A stretch of 64,000 nt of DNA from Beroe forskalii (Eukaryota > Ctenophora > Nuda > Beroida > Beroidae): assembly GCA_011033025.1 (NCBI GenBank), contig WFMF01000189.1, forward strand, positions 124,001-188,000, read 5' to 3'. Of the stretch, positions 12,601 to 21,400 are shown in pieces (the first letter of the stretch is position 1; each line of letters begins with the position of its first letter). The position numbers and the translations under genes are program-made. The notes under the pieces are model-generated. The model was not told the origin of the DNA, searched no databases, and worked only from the letters and a program-made list of their open reading frames with translations.

Positions 12601-12850
12601 GTTCCCTCCGCAAGCAGCTCTACTGGTGAGTGGGAAGTAAACGCGGTGATTTGTTGTCAGACAAAGTCTCTACTCGTTACGAGATGATTGGATGATGATA
12701 TATTGAAATTATTTGAAATTGTCCGGCGCAAATAGTTAATATTTTGTTAATATTTTGTCCCTCTTTTCAGACGAATACGAGACAGTTGAGATGAGTGAAG
12801 TGACACCAAGTGATGCGCTGACTACACTCACCAAACCAAGTGCTGACTGA
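471..12850 (+). CDS. WLS: Wntless (WLS/Evi/GPR177), C-terminal part, four exons
   Basis: Wntless carries lipidated Wnt proteins from the ER/Golgi to the plasma membrane and is recycled by endocytosis. The exons 471-614, 9788-9926, 12530-12625 and 12771-12850 have GT/AG borders and matching phases (0, 1, 1), and together give 152 residues plus a stop. The product aligns by eye with the end of animal Wntless: a TM segment, a cytosolic loop with QLYYEGVISRFK (human RLHYEGLIFRFK), a second TM segment, YYKWG (human HWKWG), then SALWNLYVLNILFLYAP (human YGMWNLYVFALMFLYAP). The tail is short and acidic. The N-terminal extracellular domain and first TM segments lie upstream of the window. The Y-E-G-V endocytic signal is split exactly by the 9.2-kb intron. 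A possible polyadenylation signal ATTAAA lies at 13461. Identity is secure; expression is not shown. Confidence 0.93.
646..803. repeat. 158-bp foldback (MITE-like) element in WLS intron
   Basis: The two arms of about 48 bases are near-perfect inverted copies. The left arm starts TGTGCAGATCGCTCGATACG and the right arm ends CGTATCGAGCGATCTGCACA, with a spacer of about 60 bases. It begins 31 bases after the WLS splice donor. No target duplication is clear. Size and structure suggest a non-autonomous foldback transposon. Confidence 0.8.
804..1262. other. Intron DNA, nothing recognised
   Basis: AT-rich intron sequence between the foldback element and the 3' end of the antisense glycosyltransferase gene. 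It presumably holds that gene's 3' UTR on the minus strand. No coding signal was seen. Confidence 0.5.
1263..3184 (-). CDS. Beta-1,4-N-acetylgalactosaminyltransferase-like protein (GT12-like), nested antisense in WLS intron
   Basis: A Golgi type II membrane glycosyltransferase, probably adding GalNAc (or a related sugar) to a glycan acceptor. The exons are 2556-3184 and 1263-2198, with donor AAG|GTATTT and acceptor TTCCAG. It starts MNLTWKPVRV with a signal anchor at about residues 9-27. A Cys-rich stretch follows with two similar units (FLYTQQGWLKHVGSGMC and FEVSNTTMLHTTSGQC), like the strands of a ricin-B/beta-trefoil domain. The GT-A domain follows: VGIAKGRNMGV, the DxD-type FDDDSVF (about residue 340), DLTHNLFLAKTSDI, and GGWSEELRVQEHQDIFLRL as the likely catalytic-base region. 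Total length is about 520 residues, close to B4GALNT1. The frame slips at a five-A run (2995-2999) in the first exon; one more A would keep it open, so an assembly indel is likely. The exact acceptor is unknown. Confidence 0.82.
3185..4407. other. Intron DNA upstream of the antisense GT gene
   Basis: AT-rich sequence that should contain the promoter of the minus-strand glycosyltransferase; no core element is convincing. About 3670-3860 holds a GC-richer patch with short palindromes (CACCTGGTACCAGGT) and a GGAGGGGGGCC run, probably a remnant of a dispersed element. Confidence 0.4.
4408..4557. repeat. EcoRI-site-rich foldback repeat
   Basis: About 150 bases with inverted outer arms (TCCAAGAA ... 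TTCTTGGA; CGTGGTAAAATTCCGCGC and its complement). Several internal copies of the 12-base palindromic unit GCGCGGAATTCC lie between them. Both strands read open by chance because the unit lacks stops. Confidence 0.75.
5028..5156. repeat. 133-bp tandem repeat, unit 1 (left of an inserted element)
   Basis: The unit carries CACCCTGAGGGGCGCGGG, then AGGCCACGCCC, a T-run, CGCAAAAATTAAACTTTCG and the ending CTTATGATGA. The same unit recurs in the same orientation at 8405-8790. A TIR element (5157-8404) separates unit 1 from the rest. Confidence 0.8.
5157..8404. mobile_element. 3.25-kb TIR DNA element, non-autonomous
   Basis: Perfect 29-base terminal inverted repeats (5157-5185 and 8376-8404, beginning GTCACCTTCAAATCAAAAGG) bound the element, which sits inside a 133-bp tandem array. 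Subterminal DNA on both sides is packed with the motif GGTGATAACT/AGTTATCACC in inverted pairs: a perfect 30-base palindrome at 5171-5200, and weaker ones near 5310, 5372, 5431, 5490, 8061, 8127 and 8184. Such clustered motifs resemble transposase-binding sites. No transposase is recognisable, and a second TIR element (5840-6969) lies within it. The superfamily is not assigned, and no clear target duplication is seen because the target is repetitive. Confidence 0.75.
5840..6969. mobile_element. 1.13-kb TIR element with subterminal ACGAA motifs, nested
   Basis: Ends match in inverted orientation at 18 of 20 bases (left GGAGCTCTGTCACGAAACAT; right ATATTTCGTGACGGAGCTCC). About 300 bases inside the left end and 150 inside the right are crowded with TTACGAA/TTCGTAA motifs in both orientations. 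The centre (6190-6800) has an open stretch of 111 codons that matches nothing I know. It is probably a non-autonomous DNA transposon inserted into the larger element. Confidence 0.7.
8405..8790. repeat. 133-bp tandem repeat, units 2 to 4
   Basis: Three further units start near 8411, 8544 and 8677 (period 133). The first two are close copies; the last is diverged after TTACCGTTGGGGGCGTGGG. Together with 5028-5156 they show the pre-insertion array. Confidence 0.82.
8791..9787. other. WLS intron, nothing recognised
   Basis: AT-rich. Short open frames on both strands look random, and no repeat ends are recognised. Confidence 0.4.
9788..9926 (+). CDS. WLS: WLS exon: loop end and penultimate TM segment
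   Basis: The acceptor is CTCCAG and the donor is GTGAGTG. It starts in phase 0 and ends in phase 1. It encodes GVISRFK, a hydrophobic segment (VMVLGTVVCGLLTVIMFILV) and the lumenal NEMYYKWGRAENTLEIS. The residues GV complete the Y-E-G-V motif begun in the previous exon. Confidence 0.93.
9977..10268 (+). mobile_element. Non-autonomous Helitron, family 2, complete (292 bp)
   Basis: The 5' end TCTTACTACTTATAATTC is preceded by A. The 3' end is a hairpin (GTGGCC GGA GGTCAC) a few bases before CTAG, followed by T. This fits insertion of a canonical Helitron between A and T. Other copies lie at 51069-51373 and 55838 on. It is too short to code for Rep/helicase. The 5' end resembles that of the second Helitron family in the window, suggesting related source elements. 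Confidence 0.82.
10269..10455 (-). mobile_element. 3'-end-only fragment of the CR1/L2-like LINE
   Basis: It begins with a TAATAATAA tail, and the 3' UTR block GTGGCACATCAACTTAA followed by GTGCCACGAAAACAA is shared with the LINE copies at 15340 and 43227, but more diverged. It abuts the 3' end of the Helitron at 10268. Confidence 0.75.
10596..10980 (-). mobile_element. Non-autonomous Helitron, family 1, 3'-truncated copy
   Basis: It matches the copy at 35416-36209 along most of its length (CAGCTCACTCGGCGCTGCTA, GAAACGTCAAAAATTTTC, CCATAGCAACG). On the minus strand it begins TCTTATATATAATTTGG, the family's 5' end. The 3' hairpin has been lost. The element is followed by CTAGT instead of the T expected of a simple insertion. 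Confidence 0.78.
11150..11353. mobile_element. hAT-like MITE, copy 1
   Basis: Its ends CTTACGAGACA and CGTAAGGTAG, and its inner blocks (GGTACGAAATTTGGGGATTT; the complement of GGGACAATAATTCC), match the longer copy at 61778-62262 in inverted orientation. No target duplication could be read here. Confidence 0.65.
11870..12520 (-). mobile_element. Non-autonomous Helitron, family 1, carrying a minisatellite
   Basis: The 3' end CTAG (on the minus strand) lies at 11870-11873, next to GCAGGCCTGC and the family block CAGCTCACTCGGCGCTGCTA. After the family's TTACCGCATCAAAAAATTCC the body turns into a tandem array (12027-12520). The 5' terminus TCTTATATATAATT is not found; the array continues until the polypyrimidine tract of the WLS acceptor. 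Confidence 0.75.
12027..12520. repeat. 80-bp higher-order minisatellite of NcoI palindromes
   Basis: Blocks starting CATCACCATGGTAACACG recur at 12027, 12107, 12204, 12284, 12364 and 12444 (spacing 80, 97, 80, 80, 80). Each is made of 16-17-base subunits of the type TTACCATGGTTACACG, centred on the palindrome CCATGG. The array ends about 10 bases before the WLS splice acceptor. Open frames here on both strands are products of the repeat. Confidence 0.9.
12530..12625 (+). CDS. WLS: WLS exon: last TM segment
   Basis: The acceptor is CCCTCTCAG and the donor is GTGAGT. It starts and ends in phase 1. It encodes GFLVGMSALWNLYVLNILF and LYAPVPSASSS, the most conserved block of Wntless. The acceptor lies within about 10-20 bases of a minisatellite that fills the intron upstream. 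Confidence 0.94.
12771..12850 (+). CDS. WLS: WLS last exon: cytosolic tail and stop
   Basis: The acceptor is CTCTTTTCAG. The exon encodes DEYETVEMSEVTPSDALTTL and then TKPSAD before a TGA at 12848-12850. The tail is shorter than in human Wntless but similarly polar. Its phase agrees with the previous exon. Confidence 0.88.
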
Positions 12851-13565
12851 TCCCTGCACAAAAAGTGACATGCCCTATGCTGACTCATACAATGATAGTA
12901 TATTGATACCCCCTTACCTTGACAACTTCCAAAGGAATTATCTCAAAGACTCAAAAAATGTGCATTGTGATTTTTACTGACACTGATGACTGGATACATT
13001 TTAAATGGCTATGATAAGCTACCGTTTTACTATATGACCTTTGAACAATGGTCATAGAGTGATGAACAATACTTATGTGATATCCTTACTCTACTGTTAT
13101 TAACACTTGTTATACTACTGTATATTTATTTCATAATATAATGTAGATTGTAGATGTATTATATCCGTTTATATCTATTAATTTTTATACTTTAGCTTTA
13201 AATAAGTATTTATACGTTTTCAATCTCACTCACCATTTTAACAGACTGTTTATTCATATGAATCGATTAACGCTATCTCTGGTTTTGGATCTATCTACCG
13301 ATCTGAGTAATCTATTTTTAGTTCCCTTTCATCATTTAACTCTCACATTAATTGTACAATTTTATAACTTCACACACGTTTTTTATGTAAATTTGAGCCC
13401 CTTTTTAAGTTAAATTTTGAACTAACAACTTGCATACGAAAATAAGATGATATGATTTAAATTAAAGTTTATTCTATTTACTGGCAACTCTCAGTCTTAT
13501 TGTTTGACTCTTTTCCACACTTTTAGGCCACTGTTGGATTGATCGAGAACGTGTCAACGTGAGCG
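12851..13565 (+). other. WLS 3' UTR and downstream DNA
   Basis: AT-rich non-coding sequence following the WLS stop. ATTAAA at 13461-13466 is the best polyadenylation-signal candidate I see; no AATAAA was found before it. Confidence 0.45.
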
Positions 13566-13697
13566 AGCATTAAGGATCCTTAACATATTATTACGTAATC
13601 AATTTTTGGCCATTTTCAACCCCCTCCCTCCCCCTCGTAATCATGCGTAAGCAAAGCATAGCAGCCCCTCTTGAGAAGAATATTACGTAATCACGGC
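13566..13697. mobile_element. MITE-like remnant with ATTACGTAAT palindromes
   Basis: GGATCCTTAACATATT, then TTACGTAATCAATTTTTG, a C-rich stretch, and later ATATTACGTAATCAC resemble the MITE at 51598-51758. The right terminus is not matched, so the copy is incomplete or distant. Confidence 0.45.
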
Positions 13698-14286
13698 TAA
13701 CCTCCTAACCTCTTTGATCTGTGGCTTTCACTTCAACAAGCATTGAAATCATAATATGAATGTATGACGTGACACCTTTGCCCTTGGTTGGTGAAATGCA
13801 AACATATCTGTCCTGTATATTTTCTCAGCGTAATGCGTATCTCCTTGCTTGTGTTGAGCTACGTGCCCGCTGCAAGTTTTGTTGGGGAATGATCGCTTAT
13901 CTTTGTGACAATTTTGAGCCCAAACATCTGAAATATTTCCTGGTGCTTTCAACATAATATGGAGGGCGCACAAAATTTTCAGTGATGTAGTATGCGCGAA
14001 AATGTAATTAACGCACGCGCGCAGCGTGTAATCATTAGAATCGCGCGGCTTTCCTCTCACTTAAACTCTCCTAACCTGGGGCATTGGAGCGTCCGTGCGC
14101 GTAACCAGGGTCCTTTTCTGACGTCGAGGAGGCAAGGCCTGACAACGGGGTCCTGTTTGTCAGGCGTTGCCTGACCCCTTAGCGCGAAGCGCGCGCGCAA
14201 CGACTCGCAGAGTCTGACTCGACGGGTGATGTCCGTCCCTTTCTTCTGACTTGTTGTTGGAAGGCACAAAGTGACGTCCAAATGTG
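13698..14286. other. Intergenic DNA with GC-rich palindromic remnant
   Basis: About 14130-14230 carries CAGGCGTTGCCTGACCCC and a GCGCGAAGCGCGCGCGC stretch, the hallmarks of the palindromic family seen at 40240, 40619 and 41113. No gene was recognised. Confidence 0.5.
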
Positions 14287-14600
14287 GAACGTTGCGCCGC
14301 GCGCGCGAGGGTAGGGTAACATCCTACGAAGTCTGACGCGTCAGACAAGGTCCTGGTTGGGGCAATCATCTCACCAGCTGCTGAACGGCGCACGTAATTA
14401 CGTAAAGAGGGCCAGGGATTTGGTTTAAGTAACGCGCGGCTTTTTATTGACTACGGTTAATTTGCTAATTGCTTGTCAGGTTTATACAGGCGAGTTAAGT
14501 TCCATGTTGCAATCAGTGTGCAGCGTGGATAAATTAAATTGTAAATTAGATTCCACTTGTAGGATGTTACCCTACCCTCCGCCGCGCACACAACGTTTTC
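14287..14600. mobile_element. MITE-like element with inverted repeats of about 40 bp
   Basis: The left arm (14287-14331) contains AACGTTG, a GC-rich patch and GAGGGTAGGGTAACATCC; the right arm (14559-14600) is its complement. The arms enclose about 230 bases. A related sequence, GAGGGTAGGGTATAATCC, abuts the truncated LINE at 17129. Confidence 0.6.
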
Positions 14601-15339
14601 CGCAACACGACCCTCCAAACCTCCGAGTGTTGCGCGCAGGGATGGGAGAAATCCATCAAGATTTCACTAGATATCCATTTAATACCACATACCAGGATTG
14701 AATGTAATGCTTAAATACTGACTTATCATTTGCAACATTTCCATTTGAAATTAAGATTAGTCAATCAATAATCAATATGCATACAGTCATTCAGTCATGT
14801 GAAAATGTAATGGAGGCTTGGTTACATGCTATGTTTACTGATGCAATTGCACGTTAGGTGCACTTTCGATAATTATACCATTTGCCTCTCCTTGCAGATT
14901 TTTGGATATTGAATGTTGCTGTTGATACAAGACACTCATTATTTTCACATTTGGGCATTTTCTTTGTTTTAATGTTTGTCAAGAATGCTATATTTATTAT
15001 TGTAGTGGTGCAGCATGTTTACATTTCATCTTACCAAATGCTTATGCATGTTCAAAATAGGTGGCTAGTAAAGGAATATCTATATGGCAAAGAATTTTGA
15101 TTTAGAAATATTAATAAATACAATTATTTGACCATTAAGAGGTTGGAAGATCCAGTACCTAGTAAACCAAGAAGTCAAAGTTTGAATTTTGTTGAACTCT
15201 GAGTGCAGTGTCTTCATCAAAATCCTTTATCCATTTTACTTGTGAGATTATAGAAGAAGAAAGAAGGAGAAGAAAGAAGAAGAAATTATAGAATGGAAAG
15301 ATTTTGCCAAGTGTTTTTGATACTACTGTTAAATACTAA
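14601..15339. other. Intergenic DNA, nothing recognised
   Basis: AT-rich, with a purine-rich GAAGAAGAAA microsatellite near 15250-15290. No coding or repeat structure otherwise. Confidence 0.4.
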
Positions 15340-17118
15340 TAATAATAATAATTTAAACTTATAGATTATAGTGGCACATCAACTTAATTAATTGCACAGG
15401 TGTGCCACGAAAACAATGGAATCAATAAATGCTTTGACAGTGCACTAATACAACATAAAAACTGATAAATAATGCCAAATAATTTAAAATACTGCAAGAT
15501 AAGTTTTAACTTAAGCACTGTCAGAATAACAAAACCTTTATATACAGAAACAATTTAAACAATTGTTAAATAATATTAAAAGCTTGATTAAATAAATACG
15601 TTTTGAGTGCACATTTGAAAATCTCAATTGATGAGCAAGATTTCAGTTCTAGAGGGAGACTATTCCATAATTTAGGCCCACATTTTTCAAAGGAACGTTC
15701 ACCAAAATGGGAAAGAACTCTAGGTTCATGCAAGTAAATGGAATGATTATAATCAGCATATTTAAACATTGAATTTAGATAAACAGGTCCTGAACCAGTT
15801 AAACATTTATAAACTATCAGGAGAATTTTAAAATCAATTGATACTTTATGGGGAGCCAATGTAAATCTTTCAAAGTTTCACCCAGATGGTCATGTTTGTA
15901 AAGTCCAACAATAGCTTTTGCAGCCGCATTTTGAATGAGCTGCAGTTGCTTCATTAAGTGTTCACTGACACCAAAGTATAAAGAATTACAGTAGTCCAGT
16001 CTGCATGCCACTATGCTGTTGACAACCAGTTTCATCTGATCATTTGTGAAAATAAATCGTTTTTTGACAATATTTCTGATAAGGCGAAAACAGTCCTTTT
16101 TCAATGCAGTAATATGAGAATCAAACGATAGTCTATTATCAAGAGTGATGCCTAGATTTCTAGCATTTGATACGAATCTGATACACACATTACCAGGTAA
16201 AATGATTCCACCAATGTCAATCATGTCCAATATGTTTGGTGGGCCAATAAGCATCACCTGAGTTTTACCAGGATTGAGCTGGAGACAAAAATTGACCATC
16301 CATTCTTGGATGTTCTTAAAACAGTTTGAAATATCAATGTTCAAGGTTTCAATTTGACTGCAAGGTTTAAAACTCTTGTAGATTTGCTGGTCATCAGCAT
16401 AGCCTTGTACACTGAAACCATCTCTCCTAATGGTACCATATAGAGACCGAATGTAAATATTAAACAAAATAGGGCCCAAGACTGAGCCCTGTGGTACTCC
16501 AAACTGAAGAATGATCGAGTCACTTACCACAGTGCCAAGTCTTGTCCTCTGAGACCTGCCCATTAAAAAAAAAGCTCTTAAACCATTTGAGGGCTATTCC
16601 CCTGATTCTAATTTCTTTGCTCAGAATTTCAAGAAGTTTGTTGTGATCAACAGTGTCGAATGCTGCTGAGAGGTCAAGCATCATAAGAATTGTGGCAGAT
16701 TTGTTGTCACATGCGATGAGCAGATCATTTGTAATTTTTAGCAGGATAGTTTCTGTTGAGTGGTTCTTCTTATAAGCAGATTGTTCAGGAATGTTCATGT
16801 TATTTCTATTAAGATGATCATTTAACCTGGACAAAACAACACGCTCGATAAGCTTTCCAAGGAAGGACAAATTGGATATTGGTCGATAGTTTTTCATGTC
16901 ATCATGGTCCAGTTTGATGTCTTTAAGAGTGGGAATTACATCTGCAATTTTTAAACCTTCTATTGAGCCTGTTGAGAGTGACTGATTGACAAGTTGACAG
17001 AGGACTGGGATAAGACTGTCAATGTTTTCTTTGAGGATGACTTCAGGCAAGAAGTCCGTTGGTGCACATTTAATACCATTTTCTTTGATAATATCTCTCA
17101 GTTCTTCTTCTGTGCAAG
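15340..17118 (-). mobile_element. CR1/L2-like LINE, 5'-truncated recent copy
   Basis: Almost identical to 43227-45020: I noticed only about ten differences by eye. It holds the 3' part of ORF2 (RT motifs AAFDTVDH, GVPQGSVLGP, YADDQQIY) and the 3' UTR with its TAATAATAA tail. The copy stops abruptly after TGTGCAAG, the usual 5' truncation of target-primed insertion. The reading frame is broken at a long A/T run near 16563 and by a single-base loss near 15842, so it is dead despite being young. Confidence 0.92.
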
Positions 17119-19564
17119 CAGAGGGTAGGGTATAATCCTACTATGTTATTGATATTTGATTGGGAGCCCAGCATTTTACCTCACAGCACCTTATTTCTCT
17201 GCCCTGACTCTACCCAAAACCCCAAGCCTTTGCTCTAACACTCCCAACCCTGCAGTTGAGTAACCTCAAGTTGCATCTGTTATAATCAATGAATTGTCTG
17301 TCACCTTCATGTAGTAAGATCGCATGTTATATCATTAACAAACCAGTACACCTAGTATGGGTGACAAATCAGTGTCCAATCACTACAATTCAGATTGAAT
17401 TTTATCAACGCTATGACAGGTTTCGGATAGGTTTGCCACATTTTTTAACTTACACGTGGATCCTGTCAAAAACTAAGGAAAGAGCTGTTGGAAAGTTTTG
17501 TGGCTTGCCTGTACAAATAAATATGACTGTATTTGTATTCCAAAGATCATACATTGTGACATGCTCTGGAAGCATTTTTGACAGGTTTTACATAGGTTCT
17601 ATGCTTTTTTGGACCGGATTTGATGGAGTACTGCCTGTCAGGAAGCCTTCATGAAATTTCTATATGATATGTGTATGTAGGATGTGGATATGAAATCTAC
17701 CAAAGAACACATAGGTGTGCACTGTGTAGTTTGTGCATGCATAATGCACAAAATCAATATTTTACATGGATATATTTTCTTAATTTTGACCTATTATTTT
17801 GAGTCTTGTTCATTACGGTAGCATATTTTTGAAATAATATGGAGCACTACCCAATTAATTTATGGTGCAGAAATGTGATTGATATTACTGGATATTTGTA
17901 TGGAATGACAAAAATCTCGAAGATTCTTATCTATATTAAATTTCACTATAGTCAGAGAAAATTGTGCAAAATATAATACGAAAATGCTCTTCTATAATGT
18001 GAAATAGATCTTGTCTATTTAATCACCCATATTGGATCAAATACAGAGCAAACCTATAGGTTTGAATGCTATAAGTTGAGATTAACCACATCAAACCAAT
18101 AACCAATTAATAAAGCATTCAGGAGCAGAGTTAATTTGACTCCTGGCCAGCATGTCCTTTTAATTAATTTGCTCCTCAATTTCATGTATAACTCTCAAGT
18201 TAATCATGTGTCACTCAGGGCCGTGGAACATCACTGAGCCATGTGTCACCTGGTACAAAATGACCAAATCATCCATCCAATGAACTAACGGGCACCATGC
18301 TTGAATCTGTATTAATCACCGATAGAGCCCCAATTAATTTCAATATATTACCAAAGTTCAAATACTCATTGTTAATTGTATTAGACTAAATGCTTCTATT
18401 TAAGGGTGGTTCATATATTTTGCTTGCTTAGATTTTGTGTGGTTGTTTCTCTGTTTTAGCAGCAAGTGTCATCCCAATGATGCTATCTATTTACATTGCT
18501 ACTGTGAGACAATATTTTAACATTGAGTTCAAAATCTTATCTAAATTATAAAATTAAGTCACCTCATTTATGGATATTCAAGACTGATTTGTACAGGTTT
18601 CCATGGAAATCTAACCAAATAAATAAAGGTCGTGAATTGGAATAACATAATTGCATTAAGCGTTACTGCTATAAATTAAATCATTTTACTGATGAGTAAG
18701 AAATCCCATGATCTGCCACTAGCACCACTAAATTTACTAAGGGCACATGATACATGGATAATGTGATATAAAGGTGCTGTATTTAATTTCAATTTCCCTG
18801 TAAGAGTAGACGAGATTTAGGCTGTGAAATGAATTGCTACTCAGTGGGTCTCCTATGTCAGTATATTATTATGCAGCAGCTAGCATTGGGTGCCAGGTGG
18901 TTACATTTGAAGGTGGTTCACACAGGAAGTGTGTAGTGACTACTCCTACCACGTACTCGTGTATCTAGTTTCACACCAGAGGGCTGTCCCATGATCCCCT
19001 TAACACTCCTTCATTTAATGGAAATGGTCACGAGATTTTGCGGTAGGAAAATATAGATGGTTATTCTTAGAATTGTGTTCATGCGGATCATGGGGTATTT
19101 TAGGTATTAAAGTGGTGACAGTCGACCAAAATAGCCACTGGCATATTAGTTTTCCAGAATGCCGTTTCTTGTTAATTAATATTTGAATAAGTTTGGTTTC
19201 TTCTTACTATAAAAATATTTTGATTGAAAATATTTTGACTCTTGATTAACTCGTGAGGAATGAAATCACATGAACGGTACTATTTTTAGTAAGAATAAAG
19301 ATGTTTCAAATTAGTTACCATCCATACTTTTCAAATTTTCGTTGAATAGAAATGGAATCAGCTGAGTTTTAACCACTTGATTGTGTCAGTATGGATTATG
19401 TGTTAACCAGTGTTTGTAACAATTATATTATTTTCATAGGTGAGAAATAAATTATGGCAAATGACATGCCAATGAATCGAGGTCTATGCTGTAGTCTTTA
19501 TTGAAGGTAAGATGTTTTATTGATGTTATATACGATTATTTCAATGAAAAAATTCGATTACTAT
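17119..19564. other. Intergenic DNA, nothing recognised
   Basis: About 2.4 kb of AT-rich sequence. An open stretch of 121 codons at 17289-17654 has no recognisable motif. No repeat ends were seen apart from the GAGGGTAGGG patch at 17129. Confidence 0.4.
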
Positions 19565-20533
19565 ACTCGGCGTATTTGAAATTGGCGGATCGATTTGAAC
19601 ATCCGCGCCGGCTCACAAGTAAACTTGGTCACGTGACATCATGACATTGACCAATCAGAGGGCAGTAGGAGACGCTGGACGCGCGCGCAACTCAGCGCGT
19701 TCTCAGAGACAGATAGTCCTCGAATTCAGGACGATTCATCAGTTGCGAGGTATTCACGAGTTAGAGATAGCATGGCAGAGGACGTGAGGTAACCCCAACA
19801 CTGCTCCACAGTACATCGTGTATAAGTATTTTCCTTGTTGAATCACTCGACCTTGTTGTCAAGCGGGAAAAATACGAGTTGGAGCTGTTTCTCGATGTAA
19901 TCAAGAAGCAATTCACACTCTTTGAAGCTGTCAAAGTGCCATAGACAGCGCAATAATTCTTTGTTCAGTGTGATGGGTTTTCAAAGATAGCATGTATATA
20001 ACAATATTTCCTTGTGTTTAATGAATCATGACAGATCTGGATATTGTTACAATCTTATGCGGTAGAAATTTGGAGCTGCTGTACCTTGTCTACCTTCAAA
20101 GAGTCTGATCACCGTGTGACATGCTGAAGGCAAATTTGGAAGCTTGTTTATTATCAATTTTTGCTCATTAAACTGAGTAATTGCATAGTGGCACATATTA
20201 TAACAACGGAGAGACACGGCTGCATAGATTGGGTGATTGGCAGGCTGAGGCTTTTTCATATGATAAAAAAAACACTATTATTGAACGTGTTGTAGTCCGA
20301 CAATTTGTCTTGATTAAGCTTTACCTACATACATCGTGATTCGAAAAGCATACTATAAGCAAAGCTTTAAGTATCACCGTAATAATCTTTGATTTCAATC
20401 ATATACCATTTCAGGTAACCCGACTGGCGTCAGGTGGAACAAATATCCATGATCAACAGATTGTGAAACGAAGCTCACAACCACGTTGAATCGATGGCAG
20501 CGGAAGAAGCTGCTTTGAATTTTTTCTAGAGCC

Positions 20534-21387
20534 TTGATTTTCTCCAGACTTATTGCTCGGGGTAAAGAGGAGGAAGATGATGAAAATGGGGAACGAGAGA
20601 GTCCAAGAAGAGGGCGTGAACCTGAACAGCCCAGGGGTCAACCTGACCCCCCTAATAGAGTTGCTACATCAGAAATATGTGAGCTCTACAAACGAAGAAA
20701 CTGTCCGCACGGTAGACTGGGCAAGACGCTCGTGAATGGCAGACAGTGCGACAAAGCTCATCCTCCACGATGTTTCAAGTTCACTGTTTTGGGTCACCCC
20801 AAGGGTGCAACAAGGGCGCCAATTGCCAATATTGGCATCCAAGGCTCTGCAATGAGTCGGTGCGAAGTCAAACGTGCTCAAGAGAAGAATGCACATTTTT
20901 CCACCTCAAAGGCACAGTTAGATCCAGGCCTTCCGTGGACCACGAAAACCAAAACCAGGGTCAAGCGGCCAGGGGAACTGCTAGACCTCCCCTGCTGCAA
21001 GAAATGATAGTATCAGACCACCTCCTATTTCCATCACCCGAACCATTCCAAGGTTCAGCATTTCAGACACCCCCTACCCTCCCTACTGTGCAGCAGCGGA
21101 GCAAGCCAGAGTCTCTGATCAGGAACGACGATTCTGCTTTTTTTATTGCACAAGATGGAGAACATGAAGCAGGGATTCAACGAGCAGATCACAGACCTGG
21201 TCCAGAAAGAGATCCCACTTCTGAAAGACCTGATCAAAGAGGCTCTATGACCAAGCCCTCTGCTCCTCCTCCTCCCCAGCAAGCCTTCCATCAAGCCCCA
21301 ATGTCCCAGCAAGGACCAGCAACCTCTATGATGTACCAGCCACAGATCCCACAGTGGTACAACCAACAGTTTCCTCCATTGTGCTAA
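20534..21387 (+). pseudogene. LINE ORF1 with CCCH-type zinc fingers
   Basis: It encodes a Cys/His-rich block in which ICELYKRRNCPHG, QCDKAHPPRCFKF, GCNKGANCQYWHPRLC and TCSREECTFFHLKGT can be read as successive CCCH fingers. A Pro/Gln-rich tail follows (ending near 21387). CCCH ORF1 proteins of this type accompany CR1/L2-like ORF2s in many invertebrates and should bind the element's RNA. The frame changes once inside the finger region (between about 20750 and 20800), so the product is not intact. Confidence 0.75.
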
Positions 21388-21400
21388 TCAATGGGCAGAG

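Noticed and set aside
17289-17654. 121-codon open frame
   Set aside because: No motif, AT-rich composition and no splice context.
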